From an uncultured Methanobrevibacter sp. (GTDB lineage Archaea; Methanobacteriota; Methanobacteria; Methanobacteriales; Methanobacteriaceae), in NCBI GenBank assembly GCA_902774685.1, contig CACYJH010000001.1, positions 1 through 64,000 on the forward strand: DNA of 64,000 nucleotides, written 5' to 3'. Each line of letters begins with the position of its first letter. The stretch's first letter is position 1. A program made the translations under genes and the position numbers. Shown piece by piece: positions 37,464 through 46,485 of the stretch. The notes below the pieces were generated by a model. The model ran no database searches. It was not told the origin of the DNA and was given only the letters and a program-made list of their open reading frames with translations.

Positions 37464-37565
37464 TGATTTTTTCAAACCAATAAATTGCTGAAAACCAGGT
37501 TTAAACATTGCGTTTAAAGGTTTGAATCAGAATTTATAAGATTTTAAAAATTGTCCTTTTTAATT
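37464..37565 (+). ncRNA. candidate structured RNA between rnc and an orphan gene
   Basis: TTCAAACC (37471-37478) pairs with GGTTTGAA (37519-37526), and TTTAAAC (37500-37506) with GTTTAAA (37512-37518) around a 5-base loop. The 3' arms are contiguous, so the two helices stack into 15 bp with a 21-base bulge on the 5' side. CTGA (37488-37491) and TCAG (37527-37530) can form a competing outer stem. A T-rich run (37554-37567) could end the transcript. No frame of length is present. Orientation could also be the reverse; the function is unknown. Confidence 0.45.
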
Positions 37566-37671
37566 TTGGGTAAAAAATAATATATTTTTAATCTCTTATT
37601 AGAGGAATATGATTTTAAATTTTATTATTTTAATTATCATCGTGTAAAAATGAAAGATGATCATTATTAAG

Positions 37672-37782
37672 TAACGATTATATTATTTAATGAATATTTT
37701 GAATTTTTATAATATTTAAAAACGCAAAATAAGCATTGAATAACAATATCATTATTTTTTAATGAATATCTGGAATTTTTAT
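37672..37782 (+). repeat. imperfect 40-bp direct repeat upstream of an orphan gene
   Basis: Two copies of a stretch around TTAATGAATAT ... GAATTTTTATA, at 37672-37712 and 37741-37782, are about 70 bases apart. The second includes the probable TATA box (TTTTTATAC) for the gene at 37815. Promoter duplication is possible. Confidence 0.5.
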
Positions 37783-37814
37783 ACAAATGATGTTTAAGAA
37801 ATAAGATTGATATT

Positions 37815-38333
37815 GTGTATTCTATTAAAATTAAAAGAAATATTATTGAAATTGATTGCTTGGAGAAAAATATGCTTCTTAATTGGTGTGAGGAAATAAC
37901 AAATATAGATCCTTCAATAAACTTTAGAGCCACCGGAGGATGGGTGAAAACCGTTACTGGTTTGGATAAAAGCGTGTTGAATGGTTTCTCACTTATAGGC
38001 GAATTTGTTAAGGCAGGAGATTACAAAACTGAATTTTCAGACGGTTTATATCTCGACTGCAATAAGGAAGGAAAGAAATCCAATCCTAAACAGGATTTCA
38101 GGTTATTCAGATTGAAAAATGGAAAACTGACACTGATTGATCAAGTCTATAACGGCAAGAAAAACTGGGCTGTAGAACTATGGGACAGCGTAAGTGAAGA
38201 GATTGATCCGAATTATCAAGAAAGAGAAGTGGATAAGATAATGACTTTGATATTGGATAAGACAGGAAAAAATACAAAGTTGTTGAAAGAGCTTCAAAAA
38301 GAGTTAGATCAGGTTATAACTGATTTCCAATAA
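37815..38333 (+). CDS. orphan cytoplasmic protein of unknown function
   Basis: A 172-residue protein that I do not recognise, starting at GTG 37815. It has a beta-rich middle (TGGWVKTVTGLDKSVLNGFSLIGEF; FRLFRLKNGKLTLIDQVYNG) and a C-terminal helix (KNTKLLKELQKELDQVITDFQ), with no signal peptide or membrane helix. A TATA-like box about 30 bases upstream and the absence of a clear ribosome binding site suggest a short leader or none. The gene sits alone. Confidence 0.55.
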   Translation: MYSIKIKRNIIEIDCLEKNMLLNWCEEITNIDPSINFRATGGWVKTVTGLDKSVLNGFSLIGEFVKAGDYKTEFSDGLYLDCNKEGKKSNPKQDFRLFRLKNGKLTLIDQVYNGKKNWAVELWDSVSEEIDPNYQEREVDKIMTLILDKTGKNTKLLKELQKELDQVITDFQ

Positions 38334-38573
38334 TATTTAAAAAACTATTTTTCACTTTATTTTCAAATAATTATTAAAAAAAAAAAAAACTATTTTAAAA
38401 ACTACTTTTAAACTATTCTTTAAACTATTTTAAAAAAAAAACTATTCTTAATTAATCATTATTTTCTTCAAAAATTTTAAAAAAAGCTATTTTTAAATTA
38501 GGAATTAATAAAAATCGAAAAAAATACCTAATATAGGCTAAACAGAATAAAATAATAAAAAATAGTAAGTAAT
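38334..38573. other. AT-rich gap with ACTATTTTT-type runs
   Basis: About 240 bases rich in repeated AAAACTATTTTT-like words, as also seen after other genes in this window (near 12780, 16525, 36420, 46400). No gene. These words probably end transcripts. Confidence 0.4.
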
Positions 38574-38603
38574 TTTGAGATAATTCGCTTTTATTATCTC
38601 AAA
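38574..38603 (-). terminator. terminator hairpin of the lsm-rpl37e unit
   Basis: TTTGAGATAA (38574-38583) and TTATCTCAAA (38594-38603) form a perfect 10-bp stem with a 10-base loop, 47 bases after the L37e stop. On the minus strand it is followed by T-rich sequence (TTACTTACTATTTTTTATT). Confidence 0.6.
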
Positions 38604-38649
38604 TAAATTTGATCAAACTTATAAAAGTCTGCAATGCTAAACTTCAAAC

Positions 38650-38835
38650 CTATACTAATCTTTGACGAGTGGTAGGTTTTTTGTTTTGCCAACTGTATCT
38701 TCTTATTTTACTGGATTTACCGAATCCACAAGAAGCACAAACTTTCTTACGAACGTGGTATGAGTTTTTACCACATCTTCTACATCTAATATGGGTCTTT
38801 TTATTCTTTTTACCCATTGATGGAGTTCCTTTCAC
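38650..38835 (-). CDS. rpl37e: 50S ribosomal protein L37e
   Basis: A 61-residue zinc-finger ribosomal protein. It begins with the family's [14 protein letters not shown] and has the two CxxC pairs (CRRCG; CASCG), then the basic RRYSWQNK. The start is GTG 38835 behind TAGGAGGAGATAGAA. In archaea it follows the LSm gene as here, and both are expected to be co-transcribed in some lineages; the 216-base gap leaves room for a separate promoter. Confidence 0.95.
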   Translation of the reverse strand: MKGTPSMGKKNKKTHIRCRRCGKNSYHVRKKVCASCGFGKSSKIRRYSWQNKKPTTRQRLV

Positions 38836-39051
38836 TTCTATCTCCTCCTAAATTAATAACACAATAATAATAAATTCTTCTTTAAGAATGCATAAAACAG
38901 TCTATAAAATAGTCTTATCAAAAATAAGAACATAAAATAGATAATAAATTAATTAAATTAATTAGAATTAATTTAACTAATAAAACAATAATTCAATAAT
39001 CTTTATTGAGTAGAACAAAGAAAAACTTTAGAAAAACAAGAAACTAAGTTT

Positions 39052-39814
<763 letters not shown>

Positions 39815-40204
39815 TTAAATAATATCCTTTATGTCCAATACAGGAGTGCCATTTAACATGTCCACTCCCTTAAACCTGATAACATTTCCATCAATCTCTT
39901 CTATTTTTATTGTGGAAACACCAATCGGATTTGGCCTATTTGGTGCATGAGTTGAAAATAAACCCTTTATAGGACCATCTCCCCTGAAAGGAACTCTTTG
40001 CTTAAATCCTTTGGACTTATGGAAATAAAACAAGACCATATATTCCTCACCAGCTTCCATGCTGGACATGCTTTCCAAATATTCCTCATCTATGATCATC
40101 TCTGCCACAAGATCTCCAGATTCTCTGGGAGCCTTAGGCATATCATGAACATCTTCATATGGAGACTTAATGTATCCAATCGGCTTAAAAATTATTTCAT
40201 CCAT
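39815..40204 (-). CDS. trmO: tRNA t6A37 N6-methyltransferase, TrmO family
   Basis: A 129-residue UPF0066/TsaA-fold protein. FKPIGYIKSP at the start, the LFYFHKSKGF core, and STHAPNRPNPIGVSTIKIE are the hallmarks of the SAM-dependent enzyme that methylates N6-threonylcarbamoyladenosine in tRNA. It lacks the C-terminal extension of bacterial TrmO, as archaeal ones do. ArfB follows upstream on the same strand with an 84-base gap. Confidence 0.88.
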   Translation of the reverse strand: MDEIIFKPIGYIKSPYEDVHDMPKAPRESGDLVAEMIIDEEYLESMSSMEAGEEYMVLFYFHKSKGFKQRVPFRGDGPIKGLFSTHAPNRPNPIGVSTIKIEEIDGNVIRFKGVDMLNGTPVLDIKDII

Positions 40205-40288
40205 AAAATCAATCCTAAAAAATAATAAAATAAAATTTTAAAATCAAAATATAAAATTAAAATATAAAATTAAAATTATCTAAAAAAA

Positions 40289-40993
40289 TCAATATCCATA
40301 GTGGGAATCCAATTGCTTTTCAACGTCCAACAATACGGAGTTGATTGCTAACTTTAACAGTTCATTTCCATAAACTTCATCAACATAAACACCATTTTCT
40401 TGAACGTCCATTGCACCTTCTTCAATGTTTGGATCATTTAACCTTGCTTGAGTGAACATAGATAGACCAACTTCCCCATATTTACTTAAATCGGTCTGAT
40501 TTTCCACTTCACTCTCATCAATAATTCCCAATACCTTTCCCATGGACAATTCACCGGAACCACCATGAGGTCCTTCAGACTCGATGATTTTGCTGTTGAG
40601 TGTAATGAGCAAATCAGTTTGTTCCTCTATATCATACAGGCATGTTACGATTGGCAAATTGCCTCCATGTCCATTTACAATGACAACACTGCTGATTCCC
40701 AAATATTTCTTTGCTGATTTCAATACCTTGACGATCTCTTTGGTTAAATCTTCCAGTGAGACATGTATTCCATGGTTTATCTCCTTTATCTCATGAGCCG
40801 GATAAATGACTCCAAGATATTTGGCCCCACTTTCCAACGCAGCACGAAAAGCAATGTATGAAGCTATCTTAGCATCAGTATCAATTGGAAGGGCAGGACC
40901 ATGATTTTCAAGATGGGAGCCAAGTGCAATGATTCCTATCTTATGAACATTAGGATTCTTGACATTTCCTGCATTTAATCTTAATTTGACCAT
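40289..40993 (-). CDS. arfB: FAPy deformylase ArfB (riboflavin and F420 precursor)
   Basis: A 234-residue creatininase-family amidohydrolase. ALGSHLENHGPALPIDTDAKIA is the metal-site region, followed by NGHGGN and GELSMGKVLGI. This is the archaeal enzyme that removes the formyl group of the ribosylaminopyrimidine made by ArfA, feeding riboflavin and F420 synthesis. The start was set at ATG 40993 because the family opens MVxLxLNAGN; a TTG-type extension to 41023 was dropped. It follows a PUA gene by about 40 bases, probably in one transcript. Confidence 0.92.
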   Translation of the reverse strand: MVKLRLNAGNVKNPNVHKIGIIALGSHLENHGPALPIDTDAKIASYIAFRAALESGAKYLGVIYPAHEIKEINHGIHVSLEDLTKEIVKVLKSAKKYLGISSVVIVNGHGGNLPIVTCLYDIEEQTDLLITLNSKIIESEGPHGGSGELSMGKVLGIIDESEVENQTDLSKYGEVGLSMFTQARLNDPNIEEGAMDVQENGVYVDEVYGNELLKLAINSVLLDVEKQLDSHYGY

Positions 40994-41035
40994 ATTATCA
41001 CTAAAATATGATTTAATAAACAAAAGAATAAAAAA

Positions 41036-41512
41036 TTATACTTCTAAATTCCAGATTGCATCTCCAACATAGTGGAGGGACTTAATAGCTTTTCCTTCTG
41101 AATTTTCAACCATTTCAGGACCTGAAATCAAACTGATTCCCATAGCCAAAGGCTTATTGTGGGTCTCTTCAACAATTATTACAATATCCCCTTCAACGAT
41201 TGAGTCATCTGCATCTACAATACCTGGACTCATCACATCTGCACCTTTGGTTACGAACCTGACTGCACCCATATCGACAACAACAACCTTACTGTCCAAT
41301 TCAAGATTCAAAGCAGCCTTCAATGTTGGATATGGCTTTTCATTGATCATAATGATATAAGGTTCTCCATTAACTAAAATGAAGTCGTAATCCTCTGCTT
41401 CCAACATTTCAAGAGTGTCCTTGTTGTTAATGAAGGATCCATAGTCTCCAAGTTCCTGTTTGATTTCCTTTACTTTCTTTTTCTTTAAAAAATATCTTTT
41501 CTTAATTTTCAA
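41036..41512 (-). CDS. PUA-domain RNA-binding protein (archaeal MCT-1/Tma20-like)
   Basis: A 158-residue protein: a basic N-terminal domain ([15 protein letters not shown]) of the DUF1947 type and a C-terminal PUA domain (residues about 75-150, [18 protein letters not shown]). Such proteins in archaea and eukaryotes act on tRNA or translation initiation. A GTG at 41521 overlaps its own AGGTG site, so TTG 41512 with AGGTGCTGATT before it is the better start. It is upstream of arfB on the same strand. Confidence 0.82.
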   Translation of the reverse strand: MKIKKRYFLKKKKVKEIKQELGDYGSFINNKDTLEMLEAEDYDFILVNGEPYIIMINEKPYPTLKAALNLELDSKVVVVDMGAVRFVTKGADVMSPGIVDADDSIVEGDIVIIVEETHNKPLAMGISLISGPEMVENSEGKAIKSLHYVGDAIWNLEV

Positions 41513-41795
41513 AATCAGCACCTGAATTTTTTAATTTTTATATATAATATGTTCTTTATTTTAATAATATTTTACTAAAAATAGTTAATCCAATATTGAA
41601 AAATAAGTTTGAAAAAAAATTTTGATAAATATTAACATAGTATAGTTTTTATATTTTGAAAATAATATTATAATTATTAAATTAATTTTTAATTATTTTT
41701 GAATAATCTAATTTGATATCTAAATTCGATTAAATAATTATTTACTTAATTTTAAAAAACTTTACTTTGATTATAAATATTTTTTGTGATTTTTT

Positions 41796-43283
41796 ATGAG
41801 TGATAAAAACGAATGGGGCAGTAATCTATCATTTGTTTTGGCAATGGTAGGTTCTGCAGTAGGACTTGGAAACATATGGAGATACCCATATGTTCTATAC
41901 AGCAACGGTGGTGGAGCATTCTATATCCCTTATATCGTTGCAATATTATTGATGGGAGTTCCATTTTTAATCCTGGAATATGGAGTTGGATATAACTTCA
42001 AATCATCCTTCCCAAAGGCTATTCGTAAAATACACACCAATTACGAATTTTTAGGATGGTTACTGCCTATTTCCGTATTCATTATAATGATTTATTATTC
42101 CTGTATTCTTGGATGGGATGGAATCTATGTAATTTTAAGTTTCTTTAAAGGATGGGGAGCAGATCCAAACACCTTCTTTACAGCAACCTTATTGCAATCT
42201 CAAGAGTCAGTTAGCGGATTGACTACATTTATTCCAGTTATTGCAATTACAATGCTTGTCAGCTGGGTAATCATATGGTTCATTTCCCACAAGGACTTGG
42301 AGGAAGGGCTTGGAAAGGTAAGTAAGATTCTTGTACCTCTTCTCTTCATCATCATGATTGTGATTGTAGCATTCTCCTTGACATTGCCTGGTGCAATGAT
42401 AGGATTGAAAGAACTTTTCGCACCTGATTGGAGTTTGCTCCTTGACTTTGACATATGGATGGCCGCTTTCGGTCAGATAATCTTCTCATTGAGTTTGGGA
42501 ATGAGTATTGCATTCACTTACGCAAGTTATACTGGAGAGGAAGGGGATTTGATTACAAATACCTTATCCATTGCATTTGCAAACTGTGCATTTGAAAACT
42601 TCTGTGCTTTAGGAGTGTTCTCAATTCTCGGATACATGTCTCTTCAAAGCGGTACAGCTGTAGCAGACCTTGTTACACAAGGTACAGGATTGGTATTCAT
42701 AGCATATCCTACTGTATTGAATGTTTTAGGACAATATGCTATTGTGATTGGACCTTTGTTCTTCTTGACAATTTATCTTGCAGGACTTACAAGTATCCTT
42801 TCTACAATCGAACCTTTGGCATTCAGTATTCAAAACAAGTTCACATGGTCCCGTAAGAAGACAATGACTGTCCTTTGTATAATCGGTGCAGCAATTTCCA
42901 TGATTTATGCAACCGCTTATGGTGGAACACTTCTTGGATATGTAGACACATATATCAATCAGATTGCAATTTTATTCGGTGTGATTGTGGAATGTAACCT
43001 ATTTGCATGGACATTTAATTGTGAAACTCTTATTCCTGCTTTAAATGAACGTAGTAGAAGCCTTAAATTAGGCAAATGGTGGCTATATATTGTAAAATAC
43101 ATATTGCCTTTATTCATTTCAATCGTATGGCTCGGTGGTGTATACGATATAATCATGACCGGTTCAATGGCTGAATTGTGGGCATTTGTAATTCTTACTG
43201 CAATTTTAGTCATTTTAACTGCAATATTTACTAAATTGCCTGCTACAAATCCAAATTGGGATGATACCGAATCTAGATTATAA
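41796..43283 (+). CDS. sodium-dependent neurotransmitter:sodium symporter (SNF/NSS) family
   Basis: A 495-residue membrane transporter. The NSS signature is complete in helix 1 (GSAVGLGNIWRYPY), with about 12 helices. SNF proteins of prokaryotes import amino acids with Na+. The helix-1 residues that bind Na+ and the amino acid carboxylate (VGLGN) are kept. A GTGAT sequence lies shortly before ATG, and a TATA (TTATAAATAT, 41771-41780) lies only about 20 bases upstream, so the leader is very short. The gene is convergent with an MFS transporter gene. Confidence 0.92.
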   Translation: MSDKNEWGSNLSFVLAMVGSAVGLGNIWRYPYVLYSNGGGAFYIPYIVAILLMGVPFLILEYGVGYNFKSSFPKAIRKIHTNYEFLGWLLPISVFIIMIYYSCILGWDGIYVILSFFKGWGADPNTFFTATLLQSQESVSGLTTFIPVIAITMLVSWVIIWFISHKDLEEGLGKVSKILVPLLFIIMIVIVAFSLTLPGAMIGLKELFAPDWSLLLDFDIWMAAFGQIIFSLSLGMSIAFTYASYTGEEGDLITNTLSIAFANCAFENFCALGVFSILGYMSLQSGTAVADLVTQGTGLVFIAYPTVLNVLGQYAIVIGPLFFLTIYLAGLTSILSTIEPLAFSIQNKFTWSRKKTMTVLCIIGAAISMIYATAYGGTLLGYVDTYINQIAILFGVIVECNLFAWTFNCETLIPALNERSRSLKLGKWWLYIVKYILPLFISIVWLGGVYDIIMTGSMAELWAFVILTAILVILTAIFTKLPATNPNWDDTESRL

Positions 43284-43509
43284 TTTTTAAATTATAATCT
43301 ATTCATTTCTTTTTTTCCGTTAAAAACTAAAAGCAATTTATAAAATTATTTTCTCTTTTTTTAAAAATTAAAAATACTGATTTTACTAAAAATAAATACA
43401 GATTTTTGCTAAAAAAAAAATAAAATAAAATAAATAAAAAAAGCAAATAAAATTAAATTCAAAGCTATTTTTCAAAATAAAAAAAAAAAGTAAATCTTAC
43501 CCATACCTC

Positions 43510-44667
43510 TTATGCCATCTTATTTTTATGGAATAAATCAATATGAGCATATTTTGAAAATCTATATATTATGAAAGGTATGGAGAATGTAAATGAAATA
43601 ATGGACATCAACAGTATTGATGTGGTAAACCATGATTCAATTAGCACCCCGCCAAGGACTATTCCAATTGTTCTGTTTAAATTAACAATGAACAAATAGA
43701 ATCCATTTGCAAATTCAGGCGCATCCTTTGCCGCTGTACTGATTGTATATTGAGCTATAGTCTGCATGGATCCATCTAAAAGACCGAATAGGATCAATAT
43801 AACAAACATTGGCCTATCCATCTGAACACATATAATCATAGCCAACATAAGGGCTATAAAGACAATAGGATACAATGTAACAGTCCGTTTAACATTTCTT
43901 TGCATAAGTCTGCCTATTAAGCTTGTACCAAACACTCCTGCAAGTCCATTGAAGAAAATGTATAAGGACAATACATCATAAGGCAATTTTGTGATTGTTT
44001 CTAATATCAATGTGAAGAAATTATAGGTTACGGAAACCCCTATTCCAATGAACACTATTGAAAATATTGAAATGATGAAAAGCTCACATTTCGCTATGTG
44101 GAACTGGTCAAGAATACCTTTTGTTTTCTTTTGGATTTTAGGCAAGAACAATATAGTAAGGACCAAACTTACAAGATTTATTAAAGCAATCCATAAAAGG
44201 GTGTAATTATATCCATAAGCGGTTGTGATATAAATCGAAAATGAAGCACCAAACACACATCCGCTTGTAATGCCCAACACAACCTTATTAACGTTATCTG
44301 GATCAACTTCCCCAATATATGTCAGTGCAAAACTGATTGCAGTTGAATAGAAAAATGCAGGAATGATTCTCAATATGAATGAAATCATAAAATCATTAAC
44401 AAAGGATTGTGTTAATGTGCTTATAACGGTAACTGCCAATGCAATGATGAAAAATCTTTTCCTTTCATATTTTGAAAGGTATGCAGGCAGGAATATTGCT
44501 GTAATCCCAACAATGAATAGGAATGCACCAACATATAGGCTGCTTGCCTCAATATCAACTGCATAAAATGCAGCTATTTCATTAGATAGTCCAGATACGC
44601 TTAATAAAGTCGACATTGAAAATGTTATAAAAAATAATGTTAATAAAATCTTCTTATTATACCTCAT
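43510..44667 (-). CDS. major facilitator superfamily transporter
   Basis: A 385-residue protein with about 12 hydrophobic helices. The pattern of helix pairs (AVDIEASSLYVGAFLFIVG; SKYERKRFFIIAL, the loop 2-3 basic motif) is typical of an MFS drug/sugar exporter of the smaller type. A missing charged motif makes the substrate unclear. It sits next to a long intergenic region with inverted repeats, which may carry its operator. Confidence 0.8.
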   Translation of the reverse strand: MRYNKKILLTLFFITFSMSTLLSVSGLSNEIAAFYAVDIEASSLYVGAFLFIVGITAIFLPAYLSKYERKRFFIIALAVTVISTLTQSFVNDFMISFILRIIPAFFYSTAISFALTYIGEVDPDNVNKVVLGITSGCVFGASFSIYITTAYGYNYTLLWIALINLVSLVLTILFLPKIQKKTKGILDQFHIAKCELFIISIFSIVFIGIGVSVTYNFFTLILETITKLPYDVLSLYIFFNGLAGVFGTSLIGRLMQRNVKRTVTLYPIVFIALMLAMIICVQMDRPMFVILILFGLLDGSMQTIAQYTISTAAKDAPEFANGFYLFIVNLNRTIGIVLGGVLIESWFTTSILLMSIISFTFSIPFIIYRFSKYAHIDLFHKNKMA

Positions 44668-45207
44668 GTATTTTCCTACTTTATAAACTTTTTAAATAAT
44701 TCAGATATTAAATTCATAAATAATTGAATTAATCATGTTCTAAATAATTCGCATAATATGAGTTCAAAATTGAATTAATTAAAATCTCAAAGGTAAAAAA
44801 AGCTTTAAACATCAGATCATTTATAAATGAAAAATAATTTAATCATTAAAATTATCAGAATTGCAATTGATTTAGCCAATTAAATGAATAATTTTAATAA
44901 ATTTAATCATTAAATTATTTACAAAATTGAAAATCACTTATTCTGTAAATTATTATCTTCACCCAACAGAGATTCTAGTAATTCTTTAATAAACATTTTA
45001 TGATATCTTAAAAAGATAGCATAGAACGTTATTAGCAAATATTAACTTGCTAACATATAATAATTTTAAAATAAGCATATAAATAGTTTATTGCAAGCAA
45101 TTGCTTACTTACATTTAGAATAAGATAAAATAGAGCAATTCAAACCATTAAAATTTTGAAGAATTTTATGCAAAAATAAAAAAAAATAGTTTTGAGAATA
45201 AATTTAT
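44668..45207. promoter_or_regulatory. 540-base region upstream of the MFS gene with two palindromes
   Basis: TTAGCAA (45032-45038) and TTGCTAA (45047-45053) are perfect inverted arms with an 8-base spacer; AAGCAATTGCTT (45095-45106) is a perfect 12-bp palindrome. Both share AGCAA/TTGCT half-sites. A TATA-like CATATAAATA lies at 45076-45085 between them, consistent with an autoregulated or substrate-regulated promoter. No full gene is present. The only reading frame is a 20-residue one, rejected elsewhere. Confidence 0.5.
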
Positions 45208-45822
45208 CTAGTCCAATTTTTCAAGAAATCTGCTTCCTAAATGCTCGATTTTAACTGAATTAGACAATTTTTCCTGAATATTGTTTACCATATCCACATT
45301 TTTGGATGCTACAAAATAAATCACTTGAGCTTCATACTGCTTTTCCACAACAGCTAATCTCTTTGACCTCAATTCACTGTCAATAGTCTTGATGTCCTGA
45401 TATTCAAAGGTGAATCTGAAAATTTCATAAAGTTCCATATCCACTATTTCAGCAACAGAAAGAGTCTCAAGAACAGATTTACTGTATGCACGAACCAAAC
45501 CTCCTGCTCCAAGCTTGATTCCACCAAAATACCTTGTTACAATAGCTACAATGTTTTCCATTTCGTTCTTCTTCAATACATTAAGCATAGGTCTTCCTGC
45601 AGTTCCACCAGGTTCCCCATCATCATCGAATCCCTCTCCATCACTGACTACATAAGCAGTGCAGTTATGAGTGGCATCCTTGTATTCTTCAGATATCTCT
45701 TTTATTATCTCCTTTGCTTCCTTTTCATTCTGTGCAGGAAACAGTCTGCAAATGAATTGAGATTTTTTGATATCTATTGATGTCTGAAAGGGTTTTGCTA
45801 TTGTCTTCATGGTATCATTCAT
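45208..45822 (-). CDS. YigZ/IMPACT family protein
   Basis: A 204-residue protein of the UPF0029/IMPACT family. SQFICRLFPAQNEKEAKEII, the DGEGFDDDGEPGGTAGRPML loop and VTRYFGGIKLGAGGLVRAYSKS are diagnostic. It has a C-terminal ferredoxin-like DUF1949 domain (residues about 135-200). The YigZ family is linked to translation or proteolysis control, with no firm reaction. It stands alone between regulatory regions. Confidence 0.9.
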   Translation of the reverse strand: MNDTMKTIAKPFQTSIDIKKSQFICRLFPAQNEKEAKEIIKEISEEYKDATHNCTAYVVSDGEGFDDDGEPGGTAGRPMLNVLKKNEMENIVAIVTRYFGGIKLGAGGLVRAYSKSVLETLSVAEIVDMELYEIFRFTFEYQDIKTIDSELRSKRLAVVEKQYEAQVIYFVASKNVDMVNNIQEKLSNSVKIEHLGSRFLEKLD

Positions 45823-45961
45823 TAAAATCTATTGAGAATTAGAAAAACATTTATATCTCTATTAGAAAATATTTTATATTATCAATATATAAATTTATAT
45901 GTTTAAATGATTTAATATTATTTTTGATAATCATATTTAATAAAATCAATGAGGTGAGATC

Positions 45962-46351
45962 ATGGAAGATAAGAAAGCAAAATTTTTAGTTTATGTTGTA
46001 ATAGCTTTAATTGCTTTTGTTTGCAGCAGTGCAGTTTATTCTATGACTGGTGGTCTATCTGATTGGGTTGTAGCAAGTATTGATGATAATCAGGATAAAA
46101 ACAATAATGGTTATTTAGACAGCTCTGAAGATAATGGCTTCTTCTCATTTTTAGACTCAGATAACAATAAAGAAAATTATAAAAGTTCTAGCGATGATGG
46201 AAATGGATTTGGAGAACTGATAGATAAGGCATACAATAAGGTATTCAATTCAGACTCATCTTCAAGCTCAAGTTATTATTCCAGTTCAAGCTCAGATGAC
46301 AATCCAGATTTCCTTGCAAGAATTTTAAGAATGTTTATTAATGATGGATAA
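45962..46351 (+). CDS. membrane-anchored Ser/Asp-rich protein with an EF-hand-like loop
   Basis: A 129-residue protein. An N-terminal membrane helix (FLVYVVIALIAFVCSSAVYS) is followed by an extracellular Asp/Ser/Asn-rich part. The stretch DKNNNGYLDSSE fits the 12-residue EF-hand loop pattern exactly (ligands at 1, 3, 5, 9 and 12, Gly at 6, hydrophobic at 8), so Ca2+ binding is possible. A second low-complexity serine run (SSSSSSYYSSSSS) follows. I do not recognise the protein. ATG follows AATGAGGTGAGATC. Confidence 0.6.
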   Translation: MEDKKAKFLVYVVIALIAFVCSSAVYSMTGGLSDWVVASIDDNQDKNNNGYLDSSEDNGFFSFLDSDNNKENYKSSSDDGNGFGELIDKAYNKVFNSDSSSSSSYYSSSSSDDNPDFLARILRMFINDG

Positions 46352-46382
46352 TAATTTTAATTATCCACCTCATCTTTTTTTA

Positions 46383-46470
46383 ATCTTTTTAATCTTTTAA
46401 ACTATTATTAACTATTTTTAACTATTTTTAACCATTTTTAACCATTTTTAACTATTTTAACTATTTATTC
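46383..46470. repeat. short tandem repeats of an AACTATTTTT-type unit
   Basis: Five or six degenerate copies of TTTTTAACTAT (or ACCAT) lie between the surface protein and the helicase, which are convergent. It probably serves as a bidirectional T-rich transcription end. Confidence 0.6.
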
Positions 46471-46485
46471 TATTTATTCTGTTTT

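Noticed and set aside
37464-37565. C/D box guide RNA.
   Set aside because: CTGA is present, but a proper C box (RTGATGA) and paired D'/C' boxes are not.
44934-44996. 20-residue reading frame on the minus strand between the MFS and YigZ genes (begins MFIKELLESL).
   Set aside because: No ribosome binding site, no clear family, and a stop upstream in frame; its resemblance to a regulator fragment is weak.
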